A model generated the notes under the pieces. That model worked only from the letters and a program-made list of their open reading frames with translations, had not been told where the DNA came from and made no database searches. DNA of 64,000 bases from Cupriavidus sp. WGlv3 (GTDB taxonomy: Bacteria > Pseudomonadota > Gammaproteobacteria > Burkholderiales > Burkholderiaceae), in NCBI RefSeq assembly GCF_023952475.1, contig NZ_JALHRX010000004.1, forward strand, positions 1 to 64,000, written 5' to 3'. Position numbers and translations under genes: made by a program. Below are positions 16,298 through 24,275 of this stretch, in pieces (position 1 is the stretch's first letter; every line of letters starts with the position of its first letter).

Positions 16298-17362
16298 TTG
16301 GACGAGTCGGCTCCGGACCGGTTTCAGATTCTCGCGCTCTCGGGCGGCGGCTTTCGCGGGCTGTACACGGCCAGGCTGCTTGCCGATTTCGAGGAGGAGA
16401 TCGGGGCCCCGATTGCGACCCGGTTCGACCTGATCGCCGGGACTTCGATCGGCGGGGTCATCGCACTGGCCCTGGCGCTGGAGCTGCCGGCAAGCCGCAT
16501 CGTCGACCTGCTGACGCGGCATGGCGAGCAGATCTTCCAGCGGCGCTGGTCGCTTGCCGGCATCTGGCGCGCGCCGTTCGGGTCGCGCCGGCTGCTGGAA
16601 CTGCTCTGCGCCGAGCATCTGTTCGGCGAACGCCTGCTCGGCGCCTGCGCGCACCGGGTAGTCATTCCCGCGATCAATTATTCCACCGGGCGGCCGCAGA
16701 TATTCAAGACGCCGCACCACGTCAATTTCAAGCGCGACCACAAGTTCCGCATCGCGGATATCGCAATGGCGACCAGTGCCGCGCCGGCCTACTTCGCGCG
16801 CTACACGTTCAACCACAACCAGTTCGTCGATGGCGGCCTTTACGCCAATGCGCCGGGTTTGCTGGCTGTGCACGAGGCGCAGTATTCCCTGCTGCGCTCG
16901 CTCGCCGATGTGCACGTCATGGCGATCGGAACGATGTCGTCGAAATTCACCGTGAACCCGCGCCGCAACCGCGACGGCGGCACCTATGACTGGGGCGGCA
17001 TCAATCCCGCCAACATGCCCCGGCGCCTGTTCGGCCTGTCGATATCGGTCCAGGAAGCGCTGAGCGATTTCATGCTGTCGCACCTGCTGCCGGGGCGCTA
17101 TGTGCTGGTCGACGATGACCTGACCGACCAGCGCGCACGCGCCGTGGGCATGGACCGGGCCGACCACGCGGCACGCGAGGTGCTGCTGGGCGCGGCCTCG
17201 GAACGGTCCAAGATCTGCATCGGCAGCCGCGAGTTCCAGCCGTTCCTGAGGCATCTCGCTCCCGCTCCGACCTTCTTTTACGGCGAGAACGAGAACGCCG
17301 GCACGTTCGCGCGCCGCGGCGGTGCCACGGCGCAGGTGCACAGGATCTCGCCGGCGCGATAG
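16298..17362 (+). CDS. Patatin-like phospholipase resembling CBASS effector CapV
   Basis: A 354-residue soluble patatin. The oxyanion motif SGGGFRG (residues 15-21), the nucleophile elbow GTSIGG (Ser50) and the DGG catalytic aspartate (Asp178) are intact, so it should be an active Ser-Asp lipase. The order and wording (ILALSGGGFRGLYTARLL, FDLIAGTSIGGVIALALA) resemble CapV, the phospholipase of CBASS anti-phage systems that degrades membranes on sensing cyclic GMP-AMP. No cGAS/DncV-like synthase lies within the window on either side, so it is an orphan here. I chose TTG 16298 because a GGGGGGG-AA Shine-Dalgarno-like run lies at 16286-16294; no ATG exists upstream in frame, and TTG 16253 is the alternative. 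Confidence 0.75.
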   Translation: MDESAPDRFQILALSGGGFRGLYTARLLADFEEEIGAPIATRFDLIAGTSIGGVIALALALELPASRIVDLLTRHGEQIFQRRWSLAGIWRAPFGSRRLLELLCAEHLFGERLLGACAHRVVIPAINYSTGRPQIFKTPHHVNFKRDHKFRIADIAMATSAAPAYFARYTFNHNQFVDGGLYANAPGLLAVHEAQYSLLRSLADVHVMAIGTMSSKFTVNPRRNRDGGTYDWGGINPANMPRRLFGLSISVQEALSDFMLSHLLPGRYVLVDDDLTDQRARAVGMDRADHAAREVLLGAASERSKICIGSREFQPFLRHLAPAPTFFYGENENAGTFARRGGATAQVHRISPAR

Positions 17363-17379
17363 GTCCGACTAGCGCCGGC

Positions 17380-17874
17380 TTATGCGAACGCGTGAAAGGG
17401 ACGCCGGAAGCCGGCGGGCACCGCGTCCGGCTCCGGCCGGGCTGGCGCGGCGAGCGGCAGGTCCAGCAGCGCGCGCACGTCCCGTTCGATCGTTGCCGAC
17501 GATGCCGAGCGGCACAGGGTGCGGGCAAAGCGCGGGTCCAGGCCGGGCGGCAGGCGCAGCCACATATTGTCCGAGATCAGCAGCAGGCGCCGCGGCCGCA
17601 GCACCCGGCTGGCCAGCCGCAGCTGGTTCCAGCCCTCGGCCAGGTCCGGCGGCATGCCGAACACCAGCAGCGCCGGCGCCGGCAAGCGCAGGTTGCGCGC
17701 CGCCAGGGCCTCGGTCTCCACCGGTTCCACCCGGCCGATGCCTGGCATCTCGCCAAGCAGGCGCGTGATGCCGTGCCGGTACATCGGCATGTCGTCGATG
17801 ACCACGGCATGTGCCTCGCCGCCGTACTCCAGCACCTGCGTCGAGGCCGGCGTTCCACGGTTAGTCCAGCTCAT
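17380..17874 (-). CDS. Degenerate response-regulator receiver protein, no output domain
   Basis: A 164-residue protein. AHAVVIDDMPMYRHGITRLLG matches the start of CheY-like receivers of the NarL type, including the acidic pair. The strand that should hold the phosphorylated aspartate reads PALLVFGMPPDLAEG, so Asp is missing, and the conserved Lys is replaced in the FARTLCRSASS segment. No HTH follows. It is thus a pseudo-receiver that cannot be phosphorylated in the normal way. ATG 17874 has GGAGC six bases upstream; ATG 17898 is an alternative. It lies downstream of the Sfp/AacS-like genes on the same strand, but 250 bases away. Confidence 0.6.
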   Translation of the reverse strand: MSWTNRGTPASTQVLEYGGEAHAVVIDDMPMYRHGITRLLGEMPGIGRVEPVETEALAARNLRLPAPALLVFGMPPDLAEGWNQLRLASRVLRPRRLLLISDNMWLRLPPGLDPRFARTLCRSASSATIERDVRALLDLPLAAPARPEPDAVPAGFRRPFHAFA

Positions 17875-18067
17875 TCCTTGCTCCGGTTGGTCCGGCATTG
17901 GCTTCGTGGCCAACGCCTTTCACCGGAATCAGCAAAGGGGATGCCAACTCCGGCGGGCCCCGGGCGTGCGCTCCCGGTCAGCGCCGCGACCCAGGCGGGC
18001 CGCGGGTTTGCGGCAGGACGGCCCATGCGGACCGGCCCGCGCGCATGGCTGGCATCAGGGCGGCAGG

Positions 18068-18094
18068 CGTTACGTGTAACGTAACGCGTTACGT
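18068..18094. promoter_or_regulatory. Cluster of overlapping CGTTAC/GTAACG palindromes
   Basis: Bases 18068-18081 read CGTTAC-GT-GTAACG (6-2-6 palindrome) and 18079-18094 form the perfect 16-base palindrome ACGTAACGCGTTACGT. The half-site GTAACG or its complement thus occurs four times in 27 bases. The cluster lies between the pseudo-receiver gene and the phosphopantetheinyl transferase gene, about 195 bases before the former. It looks like a multi-site operator; the binding protein is unknown. Confidence 0.5.
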
Positions 18095-18124
18095 GGCCCG
18101 ACCCTTGCCGAGCCGCAGGACTGG

Positions 18125-18898
18125 TCAGCAGCGGTGCCACGTGACACTTGCGTCCGGCAGCGATACGGCCAGCGCCGCCCGGAACCCGGCACCGGCATCC
18201 AGGTCCAGGCAGGTCCAGCCGGATATGGGGGTGCCGAGGTGCGAAGCCAGCCAATGGCCCGCGCCGCGCCGCCAGTCGTCTTCCGTCGTGTACGCGGTGG
18301 GATCGGCCGAGAGGCCGGTGCCGAGCGCTTTCAGCAGCGCTTCCTTGCGCGTCCAGATGCCCAGCAGCGCGTCGGCCGACGCGGGCCGCGCGCGCGCGAG
18401 GAGCTGCGCTTCCTGCGCGGAAAATATGCCGCGTCCAAATCCCGGGATCTCTGCAATGTCCAGGCCACCGGCACGCCGCTCCACGTCCACGCCGACGCGG
18501 CAATCCCGGGCGAAGGCCAGCAGCGCCAGGCCGTCGGTGTGGGACACGCTGAAAGCGAGCCTTGCCTGCGGCCATTGCAGCACCGGCTTGCCGAAGGCCG
18601 ACACCGTGAAGCGCAGCGCCTCGGGCCGGCAGTGCAGATAGCCGCCGACCAGCCAGCGCAGCAGCCCGCGCCGGGCGATATAGCCATTGCAATGCCTGGC
18701 GTGCCGGTAGGCCAGGGCGCGTGCGCGCTCGTCCGGCGCAAGCGTCTGGGCCAGCCGCGTGCATGCCGGATCGACCTGCGCGTCATCCAGCCTCCATACC
18801 TGTACCGCGCCGGCCGGCAACGCGAGGCGCTCCGGTTGCGGCAGCACGAGCGGCGCGGTAGCTCCCGCGCCCTGTGCTGCAAGGCCATCATGCTGCAT
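18125..18898 (-). CDS. 4'-phosphopantetheinyl transferase, Sfp/EntD superfamily
   Basis: A 257-residue Sfp-type enzyme. The Mg/CoA motif is FSVSHTDGLALLAF..VGVDVER, followed by IFSAQEAQLL and the WTRKEALLKALG motif with its conserved Glu and Lys. It transfers the phosphopantetheine arm of CoA to a serine of carrier domains. The gene directly upstream encodes a protein with one carrier domain (Ser719), which is the obvious client. ATG 18898 is given; a GTG at 18922 overlaps the stop of that gene (GTGA) and may be the true, translationally coupled start. Confidence 0.85.
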   Translation of the reverse strand: MQHDGLAAQGAGATAPLVLPQPERLALPAGAVQVWRLDDAQVDPACTRLAQTLAPDERARALAYRHARHCNGYIARRGLLRWLVGGYLHCRPEALRFTVSAFGKPVLQWPQARLAFSVSHTDGLALLAFARDCRVGVDVERRAGGLDIAEIPGFGRGIFSAQEAQLLARARPASADALLGIWTRKEALLKALGTGLSADPTAYTTEDDWRRGAGHWLASHLGTPISGWTCLDLDAGAGFRAALAVSLPDASVTWHRC

Positions 18899-18918
18899 GC
18901 CGTGCCATGTCCGCGGCG

Positions 18919-21900
18919 TCACGCGCCCGCCAGCCCTTCGTCCAGGATCGCCGCCACCGCTTGCAGGTTGGGTTCGACGACCAGGTCGAAATGGCTGCAG
19001 GGCACCTCGGCGATGGTCAGGCCGCCCAGCGCGACGCGCCGCCACAACGACAGCGGATCGCCGCGCTGTTGCTGCCTGACCGCGGCGCGCAGATAGAGCA
19101 CCGGGCCCGCGTGGTACGGCCGCGGTCGATACGTCGTCATGGCGCGCACCATGGTCTCGCGCACCAGCCGCAGTGCGGGCGGCAGCGAGTCGGTAAACGC
19201 GTCGGGCTTGCAGGTGATGCCGCCGCGGCGCATGCCGACACCTTCTGCGGCCCGGCGCAGCGCGTACTTCAGATAGCGCACGCGCTGTGCCGCCGGCACC
19301 GCGCGCAGCTTGCGCAGCTGCCAGCCGGGATAGTTCCAGCAGTAGCGCATCCAGGTGCGCCATGGCAGGAAATGCTCGCAGACATAGGTGTCGAGCAGGC
19401 ACAGCAGCTCCACCTGCTCGCCGGCGCGAGTCAGTTGTTGCGCCATCTCGAACACGACCAGCCCGCCGAACGAATAGCCGGCCAGCGCGTATGGACCGCT
19501 CGGCTGCAAGGTGCGGATCTGCTCGATGTAGCTCGCCGCCATGTCCTCGACGCGCCGCTGCGTCGGCTGTTCGCCATCGAGGCCGCGCGCCTGCAGCCCA
19601 TAGACCGGGCGCGAGGTGCGCAGCGCGTTGACCATGGCCCAGCACTCCATTACCGAGCCGCTCGCGCCGTGCACCAGGAACAGCGGCGAGCCGGTGCCGC
19701 TGCGCACGGGCACCAGGTTGGGCGAAGGCCGCGGGGACGCGGCTTCGTCGATCGCCGCGGCCAGGCCGGCAATGGTGGGCGCAAACAGCAGCGTCGCCAG
19801 CGGAATCGTGCGGCCGGTCGACTGGTGAACGTCCGCCAGCAACCGCGCGGCCAGCAGCGAATGGCCGCCGAGGTCGAAGAAGTTGTCGTCGCGGCCGATC
19901 GGGGCGAAGTCGAACAAGCGCTCCCACAGGGCCTGCAAATGGCGTTCGAGCTGCTCGCGCGACGTGCCGGGGGTGGGCAATTCGCGCGAGGCCAGGTTCA
20001 GGCCCGGATGACTGCGGATGGCGTCGAGGCAGTCCGGATTGCGCAACGCCGCGGTATTGCCCACCGGCAGTCCGTTGACCGCATTGCGCGCCGCCGCTTC
20101 GGAGAACTTGCCGTTGTGCGTGACCGGCAGCGCCGGCACGGCCAGGATGCGGTCGGGCACATGGGTTGGCGAGGCGCGGCGCGCCAGGTCGCGGCGCACG
20201 CGCGCGGCCAGCGCGCCGGTCAGCGCGACGCCGTCCTGCAACACCAGCAGCAGCACCATGCGCTGGTCGTACCGCTCCGCATGGGTGCGGTCCGGTGGTG
20301 CCGTGCGCGCGCGCTGCTCGACCACCATCGCCTCGCGGATCTCGGGGATATCGCGCAGCACCCGGTAGATCTCGCCCGGCCCGACATTGACGCCGCGCAC
20401 ATTGAGCACGCCGTCGGACCGGCCATGCAGCCGCGCCGTGCCTTCGGGCGGAAACTCGATCCGGTCGCCGTGGGTCCAGACCCCGGCATTGGCCGAAAAG
20501 TAGGCCTTGTGGAAGCCCTGGCCGTCCGCGTCGCCATAGAAGCCCAGCGGGCGGGACGGGAACGGGTTGGCGCACACCAGCTCGCCGATGCCGCTGGTGG
20601 GCGCGCCGTGTTCCCACGCCTGCACATCGAGCGCCAGGCTCTTGCACTGGGCTTCGCCCGCATAGACCGGCAGGTTTGGATTGCCCAGCACGAAGCAGCC
20701 GAGGATGTCGGTCCCGCCGGAGATCGACTGCAGCGGCAGCGCCTTGACGTGATCGCGCACCCATTCGAACTGCGCATCGAACAGCACCGATCCGGTCGAC
20801 ATCAGCGCGCGCAGTGCGCCCAGGTCGAACTGCTGGCCGGGCACCAGGCCGGCGTCCTCGCACATCTTCAGGTAGGCGGGACTGGTGCCGAACACCGTGA
20901 CGCGCTCGTCCGCGACCAGGCGCCACAGCGCGTCGACCGTGGCGATCGGGCCGTCATAGGTCACGATCTCGACCCCGGACGCCAGCGCCGACAGTTGCCA
21001 GTTCCACATCATCCACGCGCAGGTGGTGTGGAAGTACATGCGGTCGCCGGGCCGCAGGTCGGAGTGCAGCCGGTGCTCCTTCACGTGCTCCAGCAGGCTG
21101 CCGCCGGCGCCGTGCACGATGCACTTGGGCTTGCCGGTGGTGCCCGACGAAAACATGATGAAGAGCGGATGGTTGAACGGAAAGCGCTGGAAGGAAAACT
21201 GCTCCGCATCGCCACGGCCGATCAGGTCCGCCAGCGCATGGACCGGCAGGCTGACGGTGTCCGGCAAGGTGCCGTCGTCGAGCTGGACGATGCCCTGCAG
21301 CGAAGGCAGCGCGGCAGCCACGCCGGCGACGTTGTCCGCCAGCGGGACGCCGGTGTCGAAGGCGCGCTGCGCGGTGTGCGCGAGCAGCAGCCGCGGCGCC
21401 AGCGGCGCGAAGCGATCGAGCAGGGTCTCGATGCTCATCTCGGCCGCGGCCGTGGACAGCGTGGCGCCGAGCGCGGTCACCGCCAGCGCGGCGACGATGG
21501 CCTCGGCGTCGTTGCGCATCACGCCGACCACGCGGTCGCCTTCGCGTAGCCCCAGCTGCGACAAGGCATGTGCCGCGCGCGCGACACGCTCGCGCAGTTC
21601 GCCGCGGGTCAGGCGTTCACGCCGGCCATCGGCGTGGCAGGCGGTCAGCGCCGGTGCGTCCGGGCCCGCGACTTCCAGCCCTAGCAGGTTGTCCGCATAG
21701 TTCAGCAGCAGGTTCGGGAAGAAGCGGGCATGCTCGCAATCGTCGCCGACGCAGACCGGCTCGGGGCTGCCGGACCACGCCAGCCCCTGTGACCACTGCA
21801 GGAAGCAGCGCCAGAAGGTCTGGTATTCCCGTACCGAGTAATCGTGCAGCGCGCCGTAACGATGGAACGACTGGCCGGTACACGCTTGCAGCGCCGCGGT

Positions 21901-22014
21901 GAATGCGGTCATCTGCGACGCCACGGCGCGCTCGGGCGAGCTGACGTAAATGGGAGTGCGACCCTGGTCGACGCTCGGGCAGAACGAGGCGTCCAACAAG
22001 TAAAATCGATCCAT
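18919..22014 (-). CDS. AacS-type adenylating domain / carrier / thioesterase protein (A-T-TE)
   Basis: A 1031-residue three-part enzyme. Residues 1-655 are a complete acetoacetyl-CoA-synthetase-like ANL ligase: an ACAS_N-type leader (DYSVREYQTFWRCFLQW), the AMP loop FSSGTTGKPKCIVHG, the AacS-type SGGTDILGCFVLGNPNLPVYAGE and the catalytic Lys in THNGKFSEAA. Then follow a carrier domain (DNFFDLGGHSLLAARLL, Ser719) and a type I thioesterase (AGYSFGG, Ser848; late His in CSHFDLV). No condensation or ketosynthase domain is present. It probably activates a small keto or hydroxy acid as AMP ester, loads it on its own carrier and releases or couples it with the thioesterase. Overall order equals the A-T-TE furanone/quinone synthetases (RalA, AtrA), but with an AacS-like domain. 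AGGAG precedes ATG 22014. Confidence 0.82.
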   Translation of the reverse strand: MDRFYLLDASFCPSVDQGRTPIYVSSPERAVASQMTAFTAALQACTGQSFHRYGALHDYSVREYQTFWRCFLQWSQGLAWSGSPEPVCVGDDCEHARFFPNLLLNYADNLLGLEVAGPDAPALTACHADGRRERLTRGELRERVARAAHALSQLGLREGDRVVGVMRNDAEAIVAALAVTALGATLSTAAAEMSIETLLDRFAPLAPRLLLAHTAQRAFDTGVPLADNVAGVAAALPSLQGIVQLDDGTLPDTVSLPVHALADLIGRGDAEQFSFQRFPFNHPLFIMFSSGTTGKPKCIVHGAGGSLLEHVKEHRLHSDLRPGDRMYFHTTCAWMMWNWQLSALASGVEIVTYDGPIATVDALWRLVADERVTVFGTSPAYLKMCEDAGLVPGQQFDLGALRALMSTGSVLFDAQFEWVRDHVKALPLQSISGGTDILGCFVLGNPNLPVYAGEAQCKSLALDVQAWEHGAPTSGIGELVCANPFPSRPLGFYGDADGQGFHKAYFSANAGVWTHGDRIEFPPEGTARLHGRSDGVLNVRGVNVGPGEIYRVLRDIPEIREAMVVEQRARTAPPDRTHAERYDQRMVLLLVLQDGVALTGALAARVRRDLARRASPTHVPDRILAVPALPVTHNGKFSEAAARNAVNGLPVGNTAALRNPDCLDAIRSHPGLNLASRELPTPGTSREQLERHLQALWERLFDFAPIGRDDNFFDLGGHSLLAARLLADVHQSTGRTIPLATLLFAPTIAGLAAAIDEAASPRPSPNLVPVRSGTGSPLFLVHGASGSVMECWAMVNALRTSRPVYGLQARGLDGEQPTQRRVEDMAASYIEQIRTLQPSGPYALAGYSFGGLVVFEMAQQLTRAGEQVELLCLLDTYVCEHFLPWRTWMRYCWNYPGWQLRKLRAVPAAQRVRYLKYALRRAAEGVGMRRGGITCKPDAFTDSLPPALRLVRETMVRAMTTYRPRPYHAGPVLYLRAAVRQQQRGDPLSLWRRVALGGLTIAEVPCSHFDLVVEPNLQAVAAILDEGLAGA

Positions 22015-22217
22015 CCGATGCTCCTGAGAGACCGGTGCACGCCATTCGAAGTGATGGCGTGTTCATGGCATCGAGATTAATGGCTGGCAGATTCTGGTCT
22101 GTGCGTCATCGCACGCATGTCCGGTGGAGCGCCGTGGGCCGGACGCGACGCGGCGTGATGAAACCGGCGCAAGCAAGGTCCGCACGCCGCGCCACGGTTG
22201 GCCTCGTGGTTGGCTGC

Positions 22218-23294
22218 CTAGCGGGCCCCGGCCTCATACCAGCGCTGCGACCGGTTGACGATGGCCACCACCAGCAGCATGACCGGCACCTCGATCAGCA
22301 CACCCACCACCGTGGCAAGCGCCGCGCCGGACTGGAAGCCGAACAGGCTGATGGCGGTGGCTACGGCCAGCTCGAAGAAGTTGCTGGCGCCGATCAGGCT
22401 GGACGGACCGGCAACGCAATGCGCAACGCCGAGCTTGCGGTTGAGCAGGTAGGCCAGCCCCGAGTTGAAAAAGACCTGGATCAGGATCGGCACCGCCAGC
22501 AGTGCAATGACCAGCGGCTGCTCGAGGATGGCCTTGCCCTGGAACGCAAACAGCAGGACCAGCGTCAGCAGCAGCGCGGTGATCGAGTACGGCCCCAGGC
22601 TCCGGACCACGCGCTGGAAATGCGCCACGCCGCGGCGCAGCAACAGCTTGCGCAGCGCCTGCGAGAGGATCACCGGCACGACGATGTACAGGGCCACCGA
22701 GGTGAGCAGCGTATCCCACGGCACCGTGATCGCGGACAGGCCGAGCAGCAGCGCCACCACCGGCGCGAACGCCACCACCATGATGGCGTCGTTCAGCGCC
22801 ACCTGCGACAGTGTGAAGTACGGGTCGCCCTTGCACAGCTGGCTCCAGACGAACACCATCGCCGTGCATGGCGCGGCGGCGAGCAGGATCAGGCCGGCCA
22901 CATAGCTGTCGATCTGGTCGGCCGGCAACAGCGGCGCGAACAGGTGGCGCACGAAGACCCAGCCGAGCAGCGCCATCGAGAACGGCTTGACCGCCCAGTT
23001 GATGAACAGCGTCACGCCGATGCCGCGCCAGTGCGATTTCACCTGCGCCAGCGCGCCGAAATCGATCTTGACCAGCATCGGGATGATCATCACCCAGATC
23101 AGCAGGCCGACCGGCAGGTTGACCTGCGCGTATTCCATCCGCCCGATCGCCTGGAATACGCCGGGCAGCATCTGCCCAAGCGCGATGCCGGCGACGATGC
23201 ACAGTGCCACCCAGATGGTCAGGTAGCGCTCGAAGAAACCGATGGCCGGCGCGGCGGCGGCCGGGGTCGATGCGGCGACTTGCTGGCTGGCCAT
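22218..23294 (-). CDS. acr3: Acr3-family arsenite efflux transporter
   Basis: A 358-residue inner-membrane protein with ten predicted helices. Acr3 hallmarks are visible: GLLIWVMIIPMLVKIDF, LLAAAPCTAMVFVWSQL (with the essential Cys) and LNDAIMVVAF. It exports arsenite using the proton motive force. It is the last gene of arsR-arsC-acr3; only three bases separate it from arsC. A gap of 203 bases with no ORF separates it from the AacS-like gene. Confidence 0.93.
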   Translation of the reverse strand: MASQQVAASTPAAAAPAIGFFERYLTIWVALCIVAGIALGQMLPGVFQAIGRMEYAQVNLPVGLLIWVMIIPMLVKIDFGALAQVKSHWRGIGVTLFINWAVKPFSMALLGWVFVRHLFAPLLPADQIDSYVAGLILLAAAPCTAMVFVWSQLCKGDPYFTLSQVALNDAIMVVAFAPVVALLLGLSAITVPWDTLLTSVALYIVVPVILSQALRKLLLRRGVAHFQRVVRSLGPYSITALLLTLVLLFAFQGKAILEQPLVIALLAVPILIQVFFNSGLAYLLNRKLGVAHCVAGPSSLIGASNFFELAVATAISLFGFQSGAALATVVGVLIEVPVMLLVVAIVNRSQRWYEAGAR

Positions 23295-23297
23295 GGT

Positions 23298-23792
23298 TCA
23301 GCTCCGCGCCAGGCGCTGCAGCGCCTGTTCCAGCTCGGCGTTGCTCATGTCGTCGAGCGGCAGCAGCAAGAGCTGCAGCATGCGGTAGGCGATGGCCTGC
23401 CGGGTCAGCTCGAAGGCCTGGCGCTTGTTGTCGTCACTGCCTTCCGTGCGGGAGGGGTCGGGGTAGCCCCAATGCACTTTTACGGGACTGCCGGGCCAGT
23501 ACGGGCAGGCTTCTTCCGCCGCGCTGTCGCACACCGTGATCACGATACGCATGGGCGGGGCGTTGTCGCCGGCGAATTCGTCCCAGCTTTTGCTGCGCAG
23601 GTGGCCCACCTCGACGCCGGCGTTGCCAAGTGCTCCGATGGCGAACGGGTTGATGCGGCCGCTGGGCGCGCTGCCCGCGCTATAGGCGCGGACATCGCGG
23701 CCGGCGTGTCGCGCCAGGTGGTTCAGCATCCCTTCGCCCAGCACGCTGCGCGCCGAGTTGTGGGTACAAAGGATCAATACGTTGGTAGTCAT
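23298..23792 (-). CDS. arsC: Arsenate reductase, low-molecular-weight phosphatase type
   Basis: A 164-residue cytoplasmic enzyme with the phosphatase loop CTHNSARS (Cys9) and further cysteines in VCDSAAEEACPYW. It reduces arsenate to arsenite, which Acr3 then exports. ATG 23792 starts directly with MTTNVLILCTHN, the usual N-terminus of the family; a longer in-frame extension upstream overlaps arsR and is not plausible. It lies 19 bases after arsR in the same operon. Confidence 0.93.
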   Translation of the reverse strand: MTTNVLILCTHNSARSVLGEGMLNHLARHAGRDVRAYSAGSAPSGRINPFAIGALGNAGVEVGHLRSKSWDEFAGDNAPPMRIVITVCDSAAEEACPYWPGSPVKVHWGYPDPSRTEGSDDNKRQAFELTRQAIAYRMLQLLLLPLDDMSNAELEQALQRLARS

Positions 23793-23811
23793 GAGGCCGG
23801 GTCGGGAAGTA

Positions 23812-24141
23812 TCAGGACGGTGAAGCGACCGAGCAGGGCGACACCGGCGAGCAAGGATTGCCACCGCAGCAGTTCTGCGTCAGGTAGGCCAGCAGGCCGT
23901 TCATGGTGTCGAAATGCGCCATGTAGATGATCGAACGACCGTCCTGGCGGCTGCTCAGCAAGCCGGCGCGGTGCAGTTCTTTCAGGTGGAACGACAACGA
24001 GGACGCCGGGATCTCCATCCGTTCGGCGATCCGGCCGGCGGGCAAGCCGGCCGGGCCCGCCTGCACCAGCAGCCTGAACACGGCCAGGCGGATCGAATGG
24101 GCGAGCGCGGCAAGGGCGGTGAGGGCGTCATCGGTTTCCAT
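23812..24141 (-). CDS. arsR: ArsR-family arsenic-responsive repressor
   Basis: A 109-residue SmtB/ArsR winged-helix repressor: recognition region ERMEIPASSLSFHLKELHRAGLL and a C-terminal Cys cluster (Cys91, Cys92, Cys97, Cys103 in NCCGGNPCSPVSPC), the placing of As(III)-binding cysteines seen in one ArsR subgroup. It should repress its own operon and release DNA when arsenite binds. The start codon is inside a 40-base perfect palindrome and has no Shine-Dalgarno sequence upstream; a promoter match in the palindrome predicts an mRNA that begins at the A of the ATG. Confidence 0.92.
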   Translation of the reverse strand: METDDALTALAALAHSIRLAVFRLLVQAGPAGLPAGRIAERMEIPASSLSFHLKELHRAGLLSSRQDGRSIIYMAHFDTMNGLLAYLTQNCCGGNPCSPVSPCSVASPS

Positions 24142-24171
24142 GTTTCGAATATATTCGAAACATGGAAACCG
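24132..24171. promoter_or_regulatory. 40-bp perfect palindrome: ArsR operator overlapping arsR promoter and start codon
   Basis: Both 20-base arms (24132-24151 and 24152-24171) are exact reverse complements; the core is TTCGAATATATTCGAA. On the minus strand, TTGCCC (24176-24171), a 17-base spacer and TATATT (24153-24148) make a good sigma-70 promoter, and the seventh base after the -10 box is the A of the arsR ATG (24141). Repressor binding here would cover the -10 box and start site. Confidence 0.75.
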
Positions 24172-24275
24172 GGCAAGCGCGTTTTGTCGCTGTGGTAAGG
24201 TTGGTGATTAGTTTCAACGACATCCAGGGACGAGACGCAGGCGGCACCCGTGTGGTGCCAGGAGAGTCATGCAGC

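Noticed and set aside
18874..21549. 891-codon plus-strand frame opposite the AacS-like gene
   Set aside because: Antisense shadow of a gene with complete ligase, carrier and thioesterase motifs.
16298..22014. A complete CBASS operon
   Set aside because: Only the patatin resembles CBASS; no cyclic nucleotide synthase, E1/E2 or JAB gene is present.
22035..23930. 631-codon plus-strand frame opposite acr3 and arsC
   Set aside because: Gln/His/Arg-rich shadow; the opposite strand carries a complete ars operon.
24162..24275. Extended start (METGQ) of the coiled-coil gene inside the arsR palindrome
   Set aside because: The ATG arises only by mirror symmetry of the operator, the first 38 residues look non-coding, and GTG 24276 has a good ribosome site.
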